A DNA stretch of 24,222 nt from Tannockella sp964372125. Its GTDB lineage: Bacteria; Bacillota_I; Bacilli_A; Erysipelotrichales; Coprobacillaceae. The notes below the pieces were generated by a model. The model searched no databases and had not been told where the DNA came from. It worked only from the letters and a program-made list of their open reading frames with translations. The DNA lies in assembly GCA_964372125.1 (NCBI GenBank), contig CAYJPL010000032.1:1-24222 (forward strand), read 5' to 3'. The translations under genes were made by a program, and so were the position numbers. The number at the start of each line of letters is the position of its first letter. Positions within the stretch are counted from its first letter, which is position 1. Below are positions 7,443-15,093 of the stretch, piece by piece.

Positions 7443-7781
7443 ATGAAAATCCGTGTAGGTGATACTGTAGAAGTAATCGCAGGTTTTGATAAAGGTAAAC
7501 AAGGTGAAGTTTTACAAGTTCTTTCTAAAGATAGTAAAGTAATTGTTGAAGGAATCAATATGGTTACAAAACATATTAAACCTTCTCAAGCTGATCCTGA
7601 AGGTGGAAAAGTAACAAAAGAAGCTCCAATTCATGTTTCTAATGTTGCATTCTACGATTCTAAAGCAAAATCAACTGTAAAATTAGGATATAAAGTTACT
7701 GTTGATGCTAATGGAAAGAAAACAAAAGTGCGTGTTAACAAAAAAACACAAGCTGAAGTAGACAAAAAGAAAAAGAAATAA
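7443..7781 (+). CDS. rplX: 50S ribosomal protein L24
   Basis: L24 is one of the two assembly-initiator proteins of the 50S subunit. A KOW domain opens the protein (IRVGDTVEVIAGFDKGKQGEVL), followed by EGINMVTKHIKPSQADPEGG. It has 112 residues with a Lys-rich tail (AEVDKKKKK) slightly longer than the usual 100-105-residue form. No other departure is seen. Confidence 0.98.
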   Translation: MKIRVGDTVEVIAGFDKGKQGEVLQVLSKDSKVIVEGINMVTKHIKPSQADPEGGKVTKEAPIHVSNVAFYDSKAKSTVKLGYKVTVDANGKKTKVRVNKKTQAEVDKKKKK

Positions 7782-7799
7782 TTGGAAGGAAGATGAATA

Positions 7800-8342
7800 A
7801 TGAACCGATTAAAAGAACGTTATGAAAACGAAATCATCAAATCGATGATGGAAAAATTCAATTATTCTTCAAAAATGCAAGCACCAAAAGTTGAAAAAAT
7901 TGTTTTAAACATTGGTGTAGGTGATGCTGTATCAAATTCTAAATTATTAGATGATGCAGTGGCTGAATTAGCTTTAATCACTGGTCAAAAACCAGTAACA
8001 ACTAAAGCTAAAAAGTCAATCGCTGGATTTAAATTACGTGAAGGTATGCCAATTGGGTGTAAAGTAACTTTACGTGGTGAAAGAATGTATGAATTTTTAG
8101 ATAAATTAGTAAGCATCTCATTACCTCGAGTTAGAGATTTTAGAGGTGTATCAGCTGACTCATTTGATGGAAGAGGAAACTACACTTTAGGTGTAAAAGA
8201 GCAATTAATCTTCCCTGAAATCAATTTTGATAAAGTAAATAAATTAAGAGGTATGGATATCGTATTTGTTACAACTGCTAAGACTGACGAAGAAGGTCGC
8301 GAGTTGTTAACTCAATTAGGTATGCCGTTTGCCAAAAACTAA
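7800..8342 (+). CDS. rplE: 50S ribosomal protein L5
   Basis: L5 binds 5S rRNA in the central protuberance and contacts P-site tRNA. The 180-residue protein has the conserved PKVEKIVLNIGVGDA, QKPVTTKAKKSIAGFKLREG, and the SLPRVRDFRGVS loop. Length is normal. TTGGAAGGAAG lies upstream of ATG. Confidence 0.98.
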   Translation: MNRLKERYENEIIKSMMEKFNYSSKMQAPKVEKIVLNIGVGDAVSNSKLLDDAVAELALITGQKPVTTKAKKSIAGFKLREGMPIGCKVTLRGERMYEFLDKLVSISLPRVRDFRGVSADSFDGRGNYTLGVKEQLIFPEINFDKVNKLRGMDIVFVTTAKTDEEGRELLTQLGMPFAKN

Positions 8343-8359
8343 CAAGGAGGACTTAAAGT

Positions 8360-8545
8360 ATGGCTAAAACATCAATGAAAGTGAAACAACAACGTCCTCA
8401 AAAGTTTAAAGTACGTGAATATACACGTTGCGAGCGTTGTGGTAGACCACACTCAGTAATTAGAAAATTCAAACTTTGCAGAATTTGCTTCCGTGAATTA
8501 GCTTATAAAGGTGAAATTCCAGGAGTAAAAAAAGCAAGTTGGTAA
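8360..8545 (+). CDS. rpsZ: 30S ribosomal protein S14, zinc-binding type (Z)
   Basis: S14 stabilises the head of the 30S subunit. At 61 residues it is the short Zn form: Cys24 and Cys27 (CERC), Cys40 and Cys43 (CRIC) make one zinc site. The zinc-free long paralogue (about 89 residues), often kept elsewhere by Firmicutes for zinc starvation, is not in this window. It ends KKASW, as in its homologues. ACAAGGAGG is upstream; 38 bp separate it from rpsH. Confidence 0.97.
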   Translation: MAKTSMKVKQQRPQKFKVREYTRCERCGRPHSVIRKFKLCRICFRELAYKGEIPGVKKASW

Positions 8546-8583
8546 AATTAAAATTTATTCCGATATGGAAGGAGGATTAGCAA

Positions 8584-8979
8584 ATGGTAATGACAGATCC
8601 AATTGCAGATATGTTAACTAGAATCCGTAATGCAAACAGACAACACCATGAAACAGTTTCTGTTCCAGCTTCAAAATTAAAAGCAGATATCGCTGAAATT
8701 TTAAAGAACGAAGGATTCATTAAAGGTTACAAAGTAGAAGGCGAAGGGCCAATCAAAAACATTAACATTTCTTTAAAATATAGAGGAAATGAAAGAGTAA
8801 TAACAGATTTAAAAAGAATCTCTAAACCTGGATTACGCGTATACGCAAAAGTAGACGAAATCCCAAAAGTATTAAACGGTTTAGGAATCGTAGTATTATC
8901 AACTTCTCATGGAGTTATGACTGACAAACAAGCAAGAGCTGCACAAGTCGGTGGAGAAGTATTGGCGTACATTTGGTAG
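8584..8979 (+). CDS. rpsH: 30S ribosomal protein S8
   Basis: S8 binds helix 21 of 16S rRNA and, in E. coli, represses the spc operon. It begins MVMTDPIADMLTRIRNANR; the ATG at 8584 rather than 8590 is chosen because the MVMTDP form is the common family start and spacing to GGAAGGAGG suits it. The C-terminus has the conserved LSTSHGVMTDKQARAAQVGGEVLAYIW. 131 residues, stop TAG. Confidence 0.97.
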   Translation: MVMTDPIADMLTRIRNANRQHHETVSVPASKLKADIAEILKNEGFIKGYKVEGEGPIKNINISLKYRGNERVITDLKRISKPGLRVYAKVDEIPKVLNGLGIVVLSTSHGVMTDKQARAAQVGGEVLAYIW

Positions 8980-9008
8980 TAAAAATATAAATACAGGAGG
9001 TGTAACTG

Positions 9009-9554
9009 ATGTCTCGTGTTGGTAATAAGATTATTAGTATCCCAGAAGGTGTCACAGTTGAAATCACAAATGATAACACTGTTACAGTTACAGGAACTAA
9101 GGGGACTTTAGTAAGACAATTTTCACCAGTAATTACAATCGAACAAAACGAAGGTGTAATCACTGTTAAAAGAAATAGTGAGCAAAAAACTCACAAACAA
9201 TTACATGGTACTACAAGAGCAGTACTTGCAAACATGATCGAAGGTGTTCATACTGGATATTCTAAAACTTTAGAAATCGTAGGTATCGGGTACCGTGCGG
9301 CTATGCAAGGAAGCAAGTTAGTATTAAATATGGGTTATTCTCATCCAGTAGAAATCGCTGTTGAAGAAGGAATAACAATTGAAACTCCATCACAAACAAA
9401 AATTATTGTGTCTGGAATCAATAAGGAACGTGTTGGTCACGTTGCTGCAATCATTAGAGAAGTTAGAAAACCAGAACCTTATAAAGGTAAAGGAATTCGT
9501 TACTCTGGTGAAAGAATCATTAGAAAAGAAGGTAAAACTGCTGGTAAGAAGTAG
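9009..9554 (+). CDS. rplF: 50S ribosomal protein L6
   Basis: L6 lies near the factor-binding site of the 50S subunit and has two related domains. The first opens SRVGNKIISIPEGVTVEI, and the second ends with the signature EVRKPEPYKGKGIRYSGERI. 181 residues, usual length. ACAGGAGGTG precedes ATG. It ends in TAG. Confidence 0.98.
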   Translation: MSRVGNKIISIPEGVTVEITNDNTVTVTGTKGTLVRQFSPVITIEQNEGVITVKRNSEQKTHKQLHGTTRAVLANMIEGVHTGYSKTLEIVGIGYRAAMQGSKLVLNMGYSHPVEIAVEEGITIETPSQTKIIVSGINKERVGHVAAIIREVRKPEPYKGKGIRYSGERIIRKEGKTAGKK

Positions 9555-9580
9555 TTAGCTAAGGAAAGGAGCTATTAATC

Positions 9581-9937
9581 ATGGCAAAACAAAAATCACG
9601 TAATGATGTACGTTTAAAACGTCATGCTAGAGTTCGTAGAAAAATCAGCGGAACTCCTGAGTGTCCACGTTTAAACGTGTTCCGTTCTAATGCTCACATT
9701 CACGCTCAAGTAATTGATGACGTAAATGGTGAGACTTTAGCTAGCGCTTCAAGTGTTACTATGAAATTAGAAAACGGTTCAAATATCGAAGCAGCAATCG
9801 CTGTAGGTAAAAAAGTTGCTGAAGAAGCACAAGCTAAAAAAATTGAAAACGTAGTGTTTGACCGCGGTGGATACATTTATCACGGTCGTGTAAAAGCCCT
9901 AGCTGAAGCTGCTAGAGAAGCTGGATTAAAATTCTAG
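9581..9937 (+). CDS. rplR: 50S ribosomal protein L18
   Basis: L18 binds 5S rRNA together with L5. The 118 residues include RLKRHARVRRKISGTPECPRLNVFRS at the start and the conserved VVFDRGGYIYHGRVKALAEAAREAGL at the end. The stop TAG runs into the next ribosome binding site (CTAGAAGGAGG), leaving 12 bp to rpsE. Confidence 0.98.
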   Translation: MAKQKSRNDVRLKRHARVRRKISGTPECPRLNVFRSNAHIHAQVIDDVNGETLASASSVTMKLENGSNIEAAIAVGKKVAEEAQAKKIENVVFDRGGYIYHGRVKALAEAAREAGLKF

Positions 9938-9949
9938 AAGGAGGTCAAT

Positions 9950-10516
9950 ATGGAACAACGTAAACCAAGAGAAACTGGACCAAGAAGAAATGGGCCTAGA
10001 AAAAATGGACCAAGAAGAAATGGACCTAGAAGAGAAGAAAAAGAATTTGAAGAACGTGTTGTTACTATTAACCGTGTAACGAAAGTAGTAAAAGGTGGAC
10101 GTAAATTCCGCTTTGCTGCATTAGTAGTTATCGGAGATAAAAAAGGTAGAGTTGGTTTCGGTACTGGAAAAGCAAACGAAGTACCTGATGCTATTCGTAA
10201 AGCTTCTGAAAATGCAAAAAGAAACGTTATTACTGTACCTCAAGTTAACGGAACTATTCCTCATGAAATCACTGGAACTTTTGGATCAGGTAGAGTATTT
10301 GTAAGACCTGCATCTCAAGGGACTGGGATTATCGCAGGTGGACCTGTACGTGCGGTTGTTGAGTTAGCTGGATATAGTGATATCTTATCGAAATCATTAG
10401 GTTCTAGAACTCCAATCAACATGGTTAGAGCAACTATGCAAGGATTAGCATCTTTAAAAACTGCTAAACAAGTTGCTGAATTAAGAGATAAAAAAGTAGA
10501 AGAAATTTACGGATAG
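9950..10516 (+). CDS. rpsE: 30S ribosomal protein S5 with an Arg-rich repeat N-terminal extension
   Basis: S5 shapes the mRNA entry channel and affects translational fidelity. The body is standard: the RVVTINRVTKVVKGGRKFRF double-stranded RNA-binding domain, GFGTGKANEVPDAIRKA, then PASQGTGIIAGGPVRAV. The protein is 188 residues against about 166 in Bacillus. The excess is N-terminal: residues 10-28 hold four copies of a GPR(R/K)N-type pentapeptide, encoded by four near-identical 15-bp units (9977-10036). The ATG at 9950 is supported by AGAAGGAGG six bases upstream, so the extension is translated. No alternative start with a comparable site exists nearer to the conserved body. Confidence 0.97.
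   Translation: MEQRKPRETGPRRNGPRKNGPRRNGPRREEKEFEERVVTINRVTKVVKGGRKFRFAALVVIGDKKGRVGFGTGKANEVPDAIRKASENAKRNVITVPQVNGTIPHEITGTFGSGRVFVRPASQGTGIIAGGPVRAVVELAGYSDILSKSLGSRTPINMVRATMQGLASLKTAKQVAELRDKKVEEIYG
9977..10036 (+). repeat. Four tandem 15-bp units inside rpsE
   Basis: Four in-frame 15-bp units follow each other without a gap, of the form GGACCAAGAAGAAAT with synonymous or conservative changes. They encode GPRRN, GPRKN, GPRRN and GPRRE. Because each unit is five codons, gain or loss of units would not disturb the frame. Confidence 0.9.
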
Positions 10517-10528
10517 GAGACAATAATA

Positions 10529-10714
10529 ATGGCAAATAATATGATAAGTATTACGCTTACAAGAAGCCCTATTGGTTGTCTACCAAAACAAAAGGCTACT
10601 TTAAAAGCGTTAGGTTTAACTAAATTAAACAAAACAGTAGAAAAACAAAACAACGAATATACACAAGGTATGATTAAAGTTGTTGGACACCTAGTAAAAG
10701 TAGAAGAGAAATAG
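10529..10714 (+). CDS. rpmD: 50S ribosomal protein L30
   Basis: This 61-residue protein is typical of the short bacterial L30: ITLTRSPIGCLPKQKATLKALGL followed by the helix and strand KTVEKQNNEYTQGMIKVVGHLVKVEE. The start at 10529 follows ATAGGAGAC. It overlaps nothing and leads in 11 bp to rplO, whose site is AGGAGGTG. Stop codon TAG. Confidence 0.96.
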   Translation: MANNMISITLTRSPIGCLPKQKATLKALGLTKLNKTVEKQNNEYTQGMIKVVGHLVKVEEK

Positions 10715-10725
10715 GAGGTGTAACG

Positions 10726-11166
10726 ATGAAACTACACGAATTACAATACACAGAAGGTGCACGTAAATCAAGAAAACGTGTTGGACGTGGTACAAGTTCT
10801 GGAATGGGTAAAACTTCTAGTAGAGGACAAAAAGGTCAAGGAGCTAGATCAGGTGGTGGAAAGAAACCTGGATTCGAAGGGGGACAAACACCATTATTCA
10901 TGCGTTTACCAAAACGTGGATTTACAAACTTCAATAGAACTGAATATGCAATTGTTAATCTTGAGCAGTTAAATATTTTTGAAGCAGGTAGCGAAGTAAC
11001 TCCTGCAACATTAAAAGAAGCTGGAATTATTAAAAAAGAATTAGATGGTATTAAAGTGTTAGGTAATGGAACTTTAGAAAAAGCAATTACTGTTAAAGCA
11101 CACAAATTCTCTAAATCTGCAATTGTTGCAATCGAAGCTGCAGGTGGAAAAACTGAGGTGATCTAA
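10726..11166 (+). CDS. rplO: 50S ribosomal protein L15
   Basis: L15 is a late assembly protein with a long, glycine- and arginine-rich N-terminal tail that threads through 23S rRNA. Here that tail reads KSRKRVGRGTSSGMGKTSSR, then GGKKPGFEGGQTPLFMRLPK, and the globular domain ends KFSKSAIVAIEAAGGKTEVI. 146 residues, normal length. The stop lies 1 bp before the secY start, so the two are probably translationally coupled. Confidence 0.98.
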   Translation: MKLHELQYTEGARKSRKRVGRGTSSGMGKTSSRGQKGQGARSGGGKKPGFEGGQTPLFMRLPKRGFTNFNRTEYAIVNLEQLNIFEAGSEVTPATLKEAGIIKKELDGIKVLGNGTLEKAITVKAHKFSKSAIVAIEAAGGKTEVI

Positions 11167-11167
11167 T

Positions 11168-12460
11168 ATGTTTACATTTTTAAAAAATGTATTTCAGAAA
11201 GGTGAACTTAGAAGAAAAATAGTATTTACATTAGGGATCTTATTCGTGTTTCGTTTAGGAGCGGCGATAACTATTCCTGGTGTTAATACAGGTGCATTGA
11301 GTAATAGTGCATCAAATGGCATATTAGAAATTATGAATATGCTAGGAGGGGGAACATTGGAAAGATTTTCAATCTTTGCATTGGGTGTTTCTCCATACAT
11401 CACTGCTTCTATTATCATTGAATTATTATCAATGGATGTTATTCCAGCATTAACGCAAATGCGTAAAGAAGGAAATAACGGTAAAAAGAAAAAAGATAGA
11501 ATCACTCGTTTTGTAACGTTGGCATTAGCTGCATTACAAGGTGGTGTACTTACGTATGCATTTGATACTAGTTATGGAATCTTAGCTGATTCTTCACTTA
11601 TGTCATATGCTTATGTAGTATTAATGATGATGGCAGGAAGTATGCTTGCTATCTGGTTTGGTGATCAAATCACTAATAAAGGAATTGGAAATGGTGTTTC
11701 GCTAATCATCTTTACGGGGATCGTTGCAACATTACCAAATAGTTTTTTACAAATGTTCTACAATCTTGTAGATACACAAGGTAGCACAATTGTAACTGAT
11801 GTTCTATGGTATGCATTATTTATTTCAATCTATCTATCAATCGTAGTTTTTGTAGTATTTACTGAAGGTTCGATTAGAAAGATTCCAATTATTTATGCAA
11901 GAAGCTCAAATACTATGATGAAGACAAAAGATCAAACACATATGCCTATTAAAATTAATAGTGCTGGTGTTATCCCAGTAATCTTCGCATCATCTGTATT
12001 AGCAGCACCAAGAACACTTGTAAGCTTTATGACACCAACAGAAACAACAAATATGATTAATCAAATATTTGATTATCAAAAACCAATTGGATTTGCATTA
12101 TATGTAATTATGATTATTGCATTTGCATTCTTCTATGCAAATTTACAAATTGATGCAAATAAAATTAGTACAGATCTTAAGAAAAATGGTGGTTCTATTC
12201 CTGGTGTAAGAACTGGTGAAGATACAGAAACCCATATTAAAAAGATTTTAAATCGCGTTACTGTAGTAGGGTCGTTATTCTTAGTTGTAATAGCTAGTAT
12301 ACCTATAATTACTCCGGTAATTTGGTCACAAACTGCGGATGCATCTCTTACATTAGGTGGAACAGGGTTAATTATCGTAACTGGTGTTGCTCTAGAAACT
12401 GTAAGACAAATGAAAACGCATATTACTAGAAAAGAATATCGTGGATATATTCGTAAATAA
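11168..12460 (+). CDS. secY: Protein translocase subunit SecY
   Basis: SecY is the channel of the general secretion pathway and the route for the surface protein encoded later in this window. The 430-residue sequence shows about ten hydrophobic helices. It has the plug/TM2 region SIFALGVSPYITASIIIELL, the loop GNGVSLIIFTGI, the cytoplasmic loop with HMPIKINSAGVIPVIFASS, and the conserved GGSIPGVRTGEDT. The C-terminal region ends GLIIVTGVALETVRQMKTHI and KEYRGYIRK. It follows rplO directly, the normal spc-operon position. GAGGTGATC inside the end of rplO is the ribosome binding site. Confidence 0.98.
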   Translation: MFTFLKNVFQKGELRRKIVFTLGILFVFRLGAAITIPGVNTGALSNSASNGILEIMNMLGGGTLERFSIFALGVSPYITASIIIELLSMDVIPALTQMRKEGNNGKKKKDRITRFVTLALAALQGGVLTYAFDTSYGILADSSLMSYAYVVLMMMAGSMLAIWFGDQITNKGIGNGVSLIIFTGIVATLPNSFLQMFYNLVDTQGSTIVTDVLWYALFISIYLSIVVFVVFTEGSIRKIPIIYARSSNTMMKTKDQTHMPIKINSAGVIPVIFASSVLAAPRTLVSFMTPTETTNMINQIFDYQKPIGFALYVIMIIAFAFFYANLQIDANKISTDLKKNGGSIPGVRTGEDTETHIKKILNRVTVVGSLFLVVIASIPIITPVIWSQTADASLTLGGTGLIIVTGVALETVRQMKTHITRKEYRGYIRK

Positions 12461-12478
12461 TTTGGAAAGGATGTAATT

Positions 12479-13126
12479 ATGAACATAATTTTAATGGGTC
12501 CTCCAGGTGCTGGAAAAGGAACACAGGCTGCTAATTTAGTAAAAGAGTATGGGTTAGCTCATATCTCAACTGGTGATATCTTTAGAAAAGCCCTTAAGGA
12601 GCAAACAAAGTATGGTGTTATCGCTAAGTACTTCATCGATTATGGACATTTAGTTCCAGATGATTACACGATAGCAATGGTAAGAGAATACTTACGTGAA
12701 AATGAATTTCCAAATGGAATTATCCTTGATGGATTCCCAAGAACTATAATTCAAGCTAGAGAGCTTGTAAGTATTGCAAAAGAATTTAAATTTAATATTG
12801 ATGCTGTGTTAAACATTGATGTTGACTTTGAAAAACTAGCAAAAAGATTGTCAGGTAGAAGAACTTGTAAAGGATGTGGAGCAACATTTCATGTTGAATA
12901 CAATCCTCCAAAAGTAGAAGGTATCTGTGATAAATGTGGCGATATAATTGAACAACGTGTAGATGAAAGCGAAGAAGCTGTCAAAGTACGTTTAGAAACT
13001 TATAATCGCCAAACAAAACCTTTGATTGATTATTATACAATGAAAGGTGAGATTACTGATGTAAACGGTGATCAATCTATGGAAGACGTCTTTAATGAAA
13101 TCAAGAAGTGCCTGGAGGGTAAATAA
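12479..13126 (+). CDS. adk: Adenylate kinase, zinc-lid type
   Basis: The enzyme interconverts ATP plus AMP and two ADP in the cytoplasm. The P-loop GPPGAGKGT (residues 7-15), the AMP-binding THISTGD-like segment (residues 28-33), and LDGFPRT (83-89) are all present. The lid carries Cys130, Cys133, Cys150 and Cys153, the structural zinc site of Gram-positive long-form adenylate kinases. 215 residues, full length. The stop overlaps the map start by one base (TAATG), the common secY-adk-map arrangement in Firmicutes. Confidence 0.98.
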   Translation: MNIILMGPPGAGKGTQAANLVKEYGLAHISTGDIFRKALKEQTKYGVIAKYFIDYGHLVPDDYTIAMVREYLRENEFPNGIILDGFPRTIIQARELVSIAKEFKFNIDAVLNIDVDFEKLAKRLSGRRTCKGCGATFHVEYNPPKVEGICDKCGDIIEQRVDESEEAVKVRLETYNRQTKPLIDYYTMKGEITDVNGDQSMEDVFNEIKKCLEGK

Positions 13127-13872
13127 TGATTGTTACTAAAGATAATAGAGAAATAGAATTTATGAAAGAGGCGGGGCGTGTTGTTGCCTTAGTACATCAA
13201 AAATTACAAGAAGTAATTGTACCGGGAATAACAACGTTAGAAATCAATCAGATTTGTGAAAATGTGATTCGTGAAAATAATGCAACGCCATCCTTCTTGA
13301 ATTTATATGGATTCCCGGCAAGTGTATGTACTTCGATTAATGATGTAATTGTACATGGTATACCAGACAATACAAAATTAAAAGAGGGCGATATAATTTC
13401 TGTTGATGTTGGTGCCTGTTATAAGGGCTACCATGGGGACAGTGCTTGGACATATGCGGTTGGTAAAATTAGCAATGAGGCAAAGCATTTAATGAATGTC
13501 TGTAAAGACTCATTATTTAAAGGCCTTGAGCAAGTGAAACCAGGTAATCGATTATCTGATATTTCTCATGCAATCCAAACACATTTAGAAAGTAATGGTT
13601 GTACTACACCGCTTGAATATACTGGACACGGTATAGGAAGTAGTGTGCACGAAGATCCAGCAGTACCTAACTATGGACAACCTGGAAAAGGACCAAGACT
13701 AAAAGCAGGAATGACTCTTGCAATTGAACCGATGGCCCACTTAGGTGGATGTCAAACGGAAGTTATGAATGATGATTGGACTGTAAAGACATTAGATCGT
13801 TCTTTAGCAGCGCATTATGAACATACTATCGTTATAACGGACGATGGATATGAAATACTTACGAAACTTTAA
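13126..13872 (+). CDS. map: Methionine aminopeptidase, type I
   Basis: It removes the initiator methionine from nascent proteins. All five metal ligands of the pita-bread fold can be placed: Asp94, Asp105, His168, Glu201 and Glu232; His77 is the substrate-side histidine. The length of 248 residues matches type Ia enzymes without an N-terminal zinc-finger extension. GGAGGGTAAATAATG gives the ribosome binding site within the end of adk, and the one-base overlap implies coupling. Confidence 0.97.
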   Translation: MIVTKDNREIEFMKEAGRVVALVHQKLQEVIVPGITTLEINQICENVIRENNATPSFLNLYGFPASVCTSINDVIVHGIPDNTKLKEGDIISVDVGACYKGYHGDSAWTYAVGKISNEAKHLMNVCKDSLFKGLEQVKPGNRLSDISHAIQTHLESNGCTTPLEYTGHGIGSSVHEDPAVPNYGQPGKGPRLKAGMTLAIEPMAHLGGCQTEVMNDDWTVKTLDRSLAAHYEHTIVITDDGYEILTKL

Positions 13873-13887
13873 TAAGGAGTGAACGTT

Positions 13888-14109
13888 ATGGCAAAAAAAG
13901 ATGACGTTATTGAGGTCACAGCTACTGTATTAGAAACGTTACCAAATGCAACGTTTAAAGTAGTATTAGAAAATGGAGTGGAAATCTTGGCTCACGTTTC
14001 TGGTAAAATCCGTATGCACTACATTCGCATTTTACCGGGGGATAAGGTAACCGTTGAAATATCTCCATACGATTTAACACGTGGGCGAATTACATTTAGA
14101 CATAAATAA
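13888..14109 (+). CDS. infA: Translation initiation factor IF-1
   Basis: IF-1 occupies the A site of the 30S subunit during initiation. The 73-residue OB-fold protein reads MAKKDDVIEVTATVLETLPN, then IRMHYIRILPGDKVTVEISP and ends GRITFRHK. I start at ATG 13888. A GTG at 13879 would add three residues but sits directly against the AAGGAG ribosome binding site, leaving no spacing, and IF-1 homologues begin MAK. It lies 15 bp after map. Confidence 0.97.
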   Translation: MAKKDDVIEVTATVLETLPNATFKVVLENGVEILAHVSGKIRMHYIRILPGDKVTVEISPYDLTRGRITFRHK

Positions 14110-14145
14110 GTCGAGAATAATCTTCCAAAAAAAGGAGGCAGAAAA

Positions 14146-14259
14146 ATGAAAGTAAGACCATCTGTAAAACCAATGTGTGATAAATGCAGAGTAATTAAAC
14201 GTAAAGGGCGAGTAATGATTATTTGTGAAAACCCAAAACATAAACAAAGACAAGGTTAA
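14146..14259 (+). CDS. rpmJ: 50S ribosomal protein L36, zinc-binding form
   Basis: A 37-residue protein starting MKVRPSVKPMCDKCRVIKRK and ending NPKHKQRQG. Cys11, Cys14, Cys27 and His32 form the C-x2-C-x12-C-x4-H zinc ribbon of the zinc-dependent L36. It is preceded by AAAGGAGGC and sits in its canonical place between infA and rpsM. Together with S14 type Z and adenylate kinase it adds to the zinc-using proteins of this operon. Confidence 0.97.
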   Translation: MKVRPSVKPMCDKCRVIKRKGRVMIICENPKHKQRQG

Positions 14260-14275
14260 TTAGGAGGAACAAAAT

Positions 14276-14641
14276 ATGGCTCGTATAGCTGGTGTTGATA
14301 TCCCACGCGACAAGCGTGTTGTAATTTCATTAACATATGTATACGGAATCGGAAAACCAAGAGCGCAAGAAATTCTTGCAAAAGTTGGTATTGATGAGAA
14401 CGTAAGAGTTAAAGATTTAACTGAAGATGAAATCACAAAAATAAGAAAAGAAGTAGAAACTTTCAAAGTGGAAGGGGATTTACGTAGAGAGGTTGCATTA
14501 AACATCAAACGTTTAATGGAAATCGCAAGCTACAGAGGGATCCGTCACCGTAGAGGTCTTCCAGTACGTGGGCAAAAAACTAAAACAAATGCTCGTACAC
14601 GTAAAGGTAAATCTAAACCAATCGCTGGTAAGAAAAAATAA
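14276..14641 (+). CDS. rpsM: 30S ribosomal protein S13
   Basis: S13 bridges the head of the 30S subunit with L5 and contacts P-site tRNA through its basic tail. The 121-residue sequence begins MARIAGVDIPRDKRVVISLT, continues YGIGKPRAQEILAKVGI, and ends with RHRRGLPVRGQKTKTNARTR and KPIAGKKK. TTAGGAGGAAC precedes ATG. Confidence 0.98.
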   Translation: MARIAGVDIPRDKRVVISLTYVYGIGKPRAQEILAKVGIDENVRVKDLTEDEITKIRKEVETFKVEGDLRREVALNIKRLMEIASYRGIRHRRGLPVRGQKTKTNARTRKGKSKPIAGKKK

Positions 14642-14658
14642 GATAGGAGGTTGAAACT

Positions 14659-15051
14659 ATGGCAAAAGTTAGACAAACACGTGGTAAAAAACGTGTAAAA
14701 AAGAATATAGCAAAAGGTATGGCACACATCCATTCGACTTTCAATAATACTATCGTTACTATTACTGATGAGCATGGAAACGTGTTAACTTGGTCAAGTG
14801 CTGGTGCTCTTGGATTTAAAGGTTCAAGAAAATCAACTCCATTTGCTGCGCAAATGGCTTCTGAAGCTGCTGCAAAAGCATCAATGGATCACGGAGTTAA
14901 AAGCGTAGAAGTAAATGTTAAAGGACCTGGACCAGGACGTGAAGCTGCTGTAAGAGCACTTCAAGCTGCTGGATTAGAAGTAACAGCAATTAACGATGTT
15001 ACACCAATTCCACATAACGGGTGTCGTCCACCAAAACGTCCTCGTGGATAA
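14659..15051 (+). CDS. rpsK: 30S ribosomal protein S11
   Basis: S11 forms part of the 30S platform near the E site and the Shine-Dalgarno helix. The 130 residues contain HIHSTFNNTIVTITDEHGNV, GFKGSRKSTPFAAQMASEAA and the conserved C-terminal DVTPIPHNGCRPPKRPRG. Length and ends are standard. A 42-bp gap, larger than usual here, precedes rpoA. Confidence 0.98.
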   Translation: MAKVRQTRGKKRVKKNIAKGMAHIHSTFNNTIVTITDEHGNVLTWSSAGALGFKGSRKSTPFAAQMASEAAAKASMDHGVKSVEVNVKGPGPGREAAVRALQAAGLEVTAINDVTPIPHNGCRPPKRPRG

Positions 15052-15093
15052 TAATTAAGTATATGAAGATTAATTCCAGTGAGGAGGGAAACA

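Noticed and set aside
12133..12486. Minus-strand open frames under secY and other ribosomal genes
   Set aside because: They are antisense shadows of conserved coding sequence, without ribosome binding sites or recognisable protein features.
13879..13887. GTG start for infA adding three residues
   Set aside because: The GTG directly abuts the AAGGAG ribosome binding site, and IF-1 homologues start at MAK, encoded from 13888.
15079..15093. GTG start for rpoA adding five residues
   Set aside because: The GTG is part of the GAGGAGGG ribosome binding site for the ATG at 15094.
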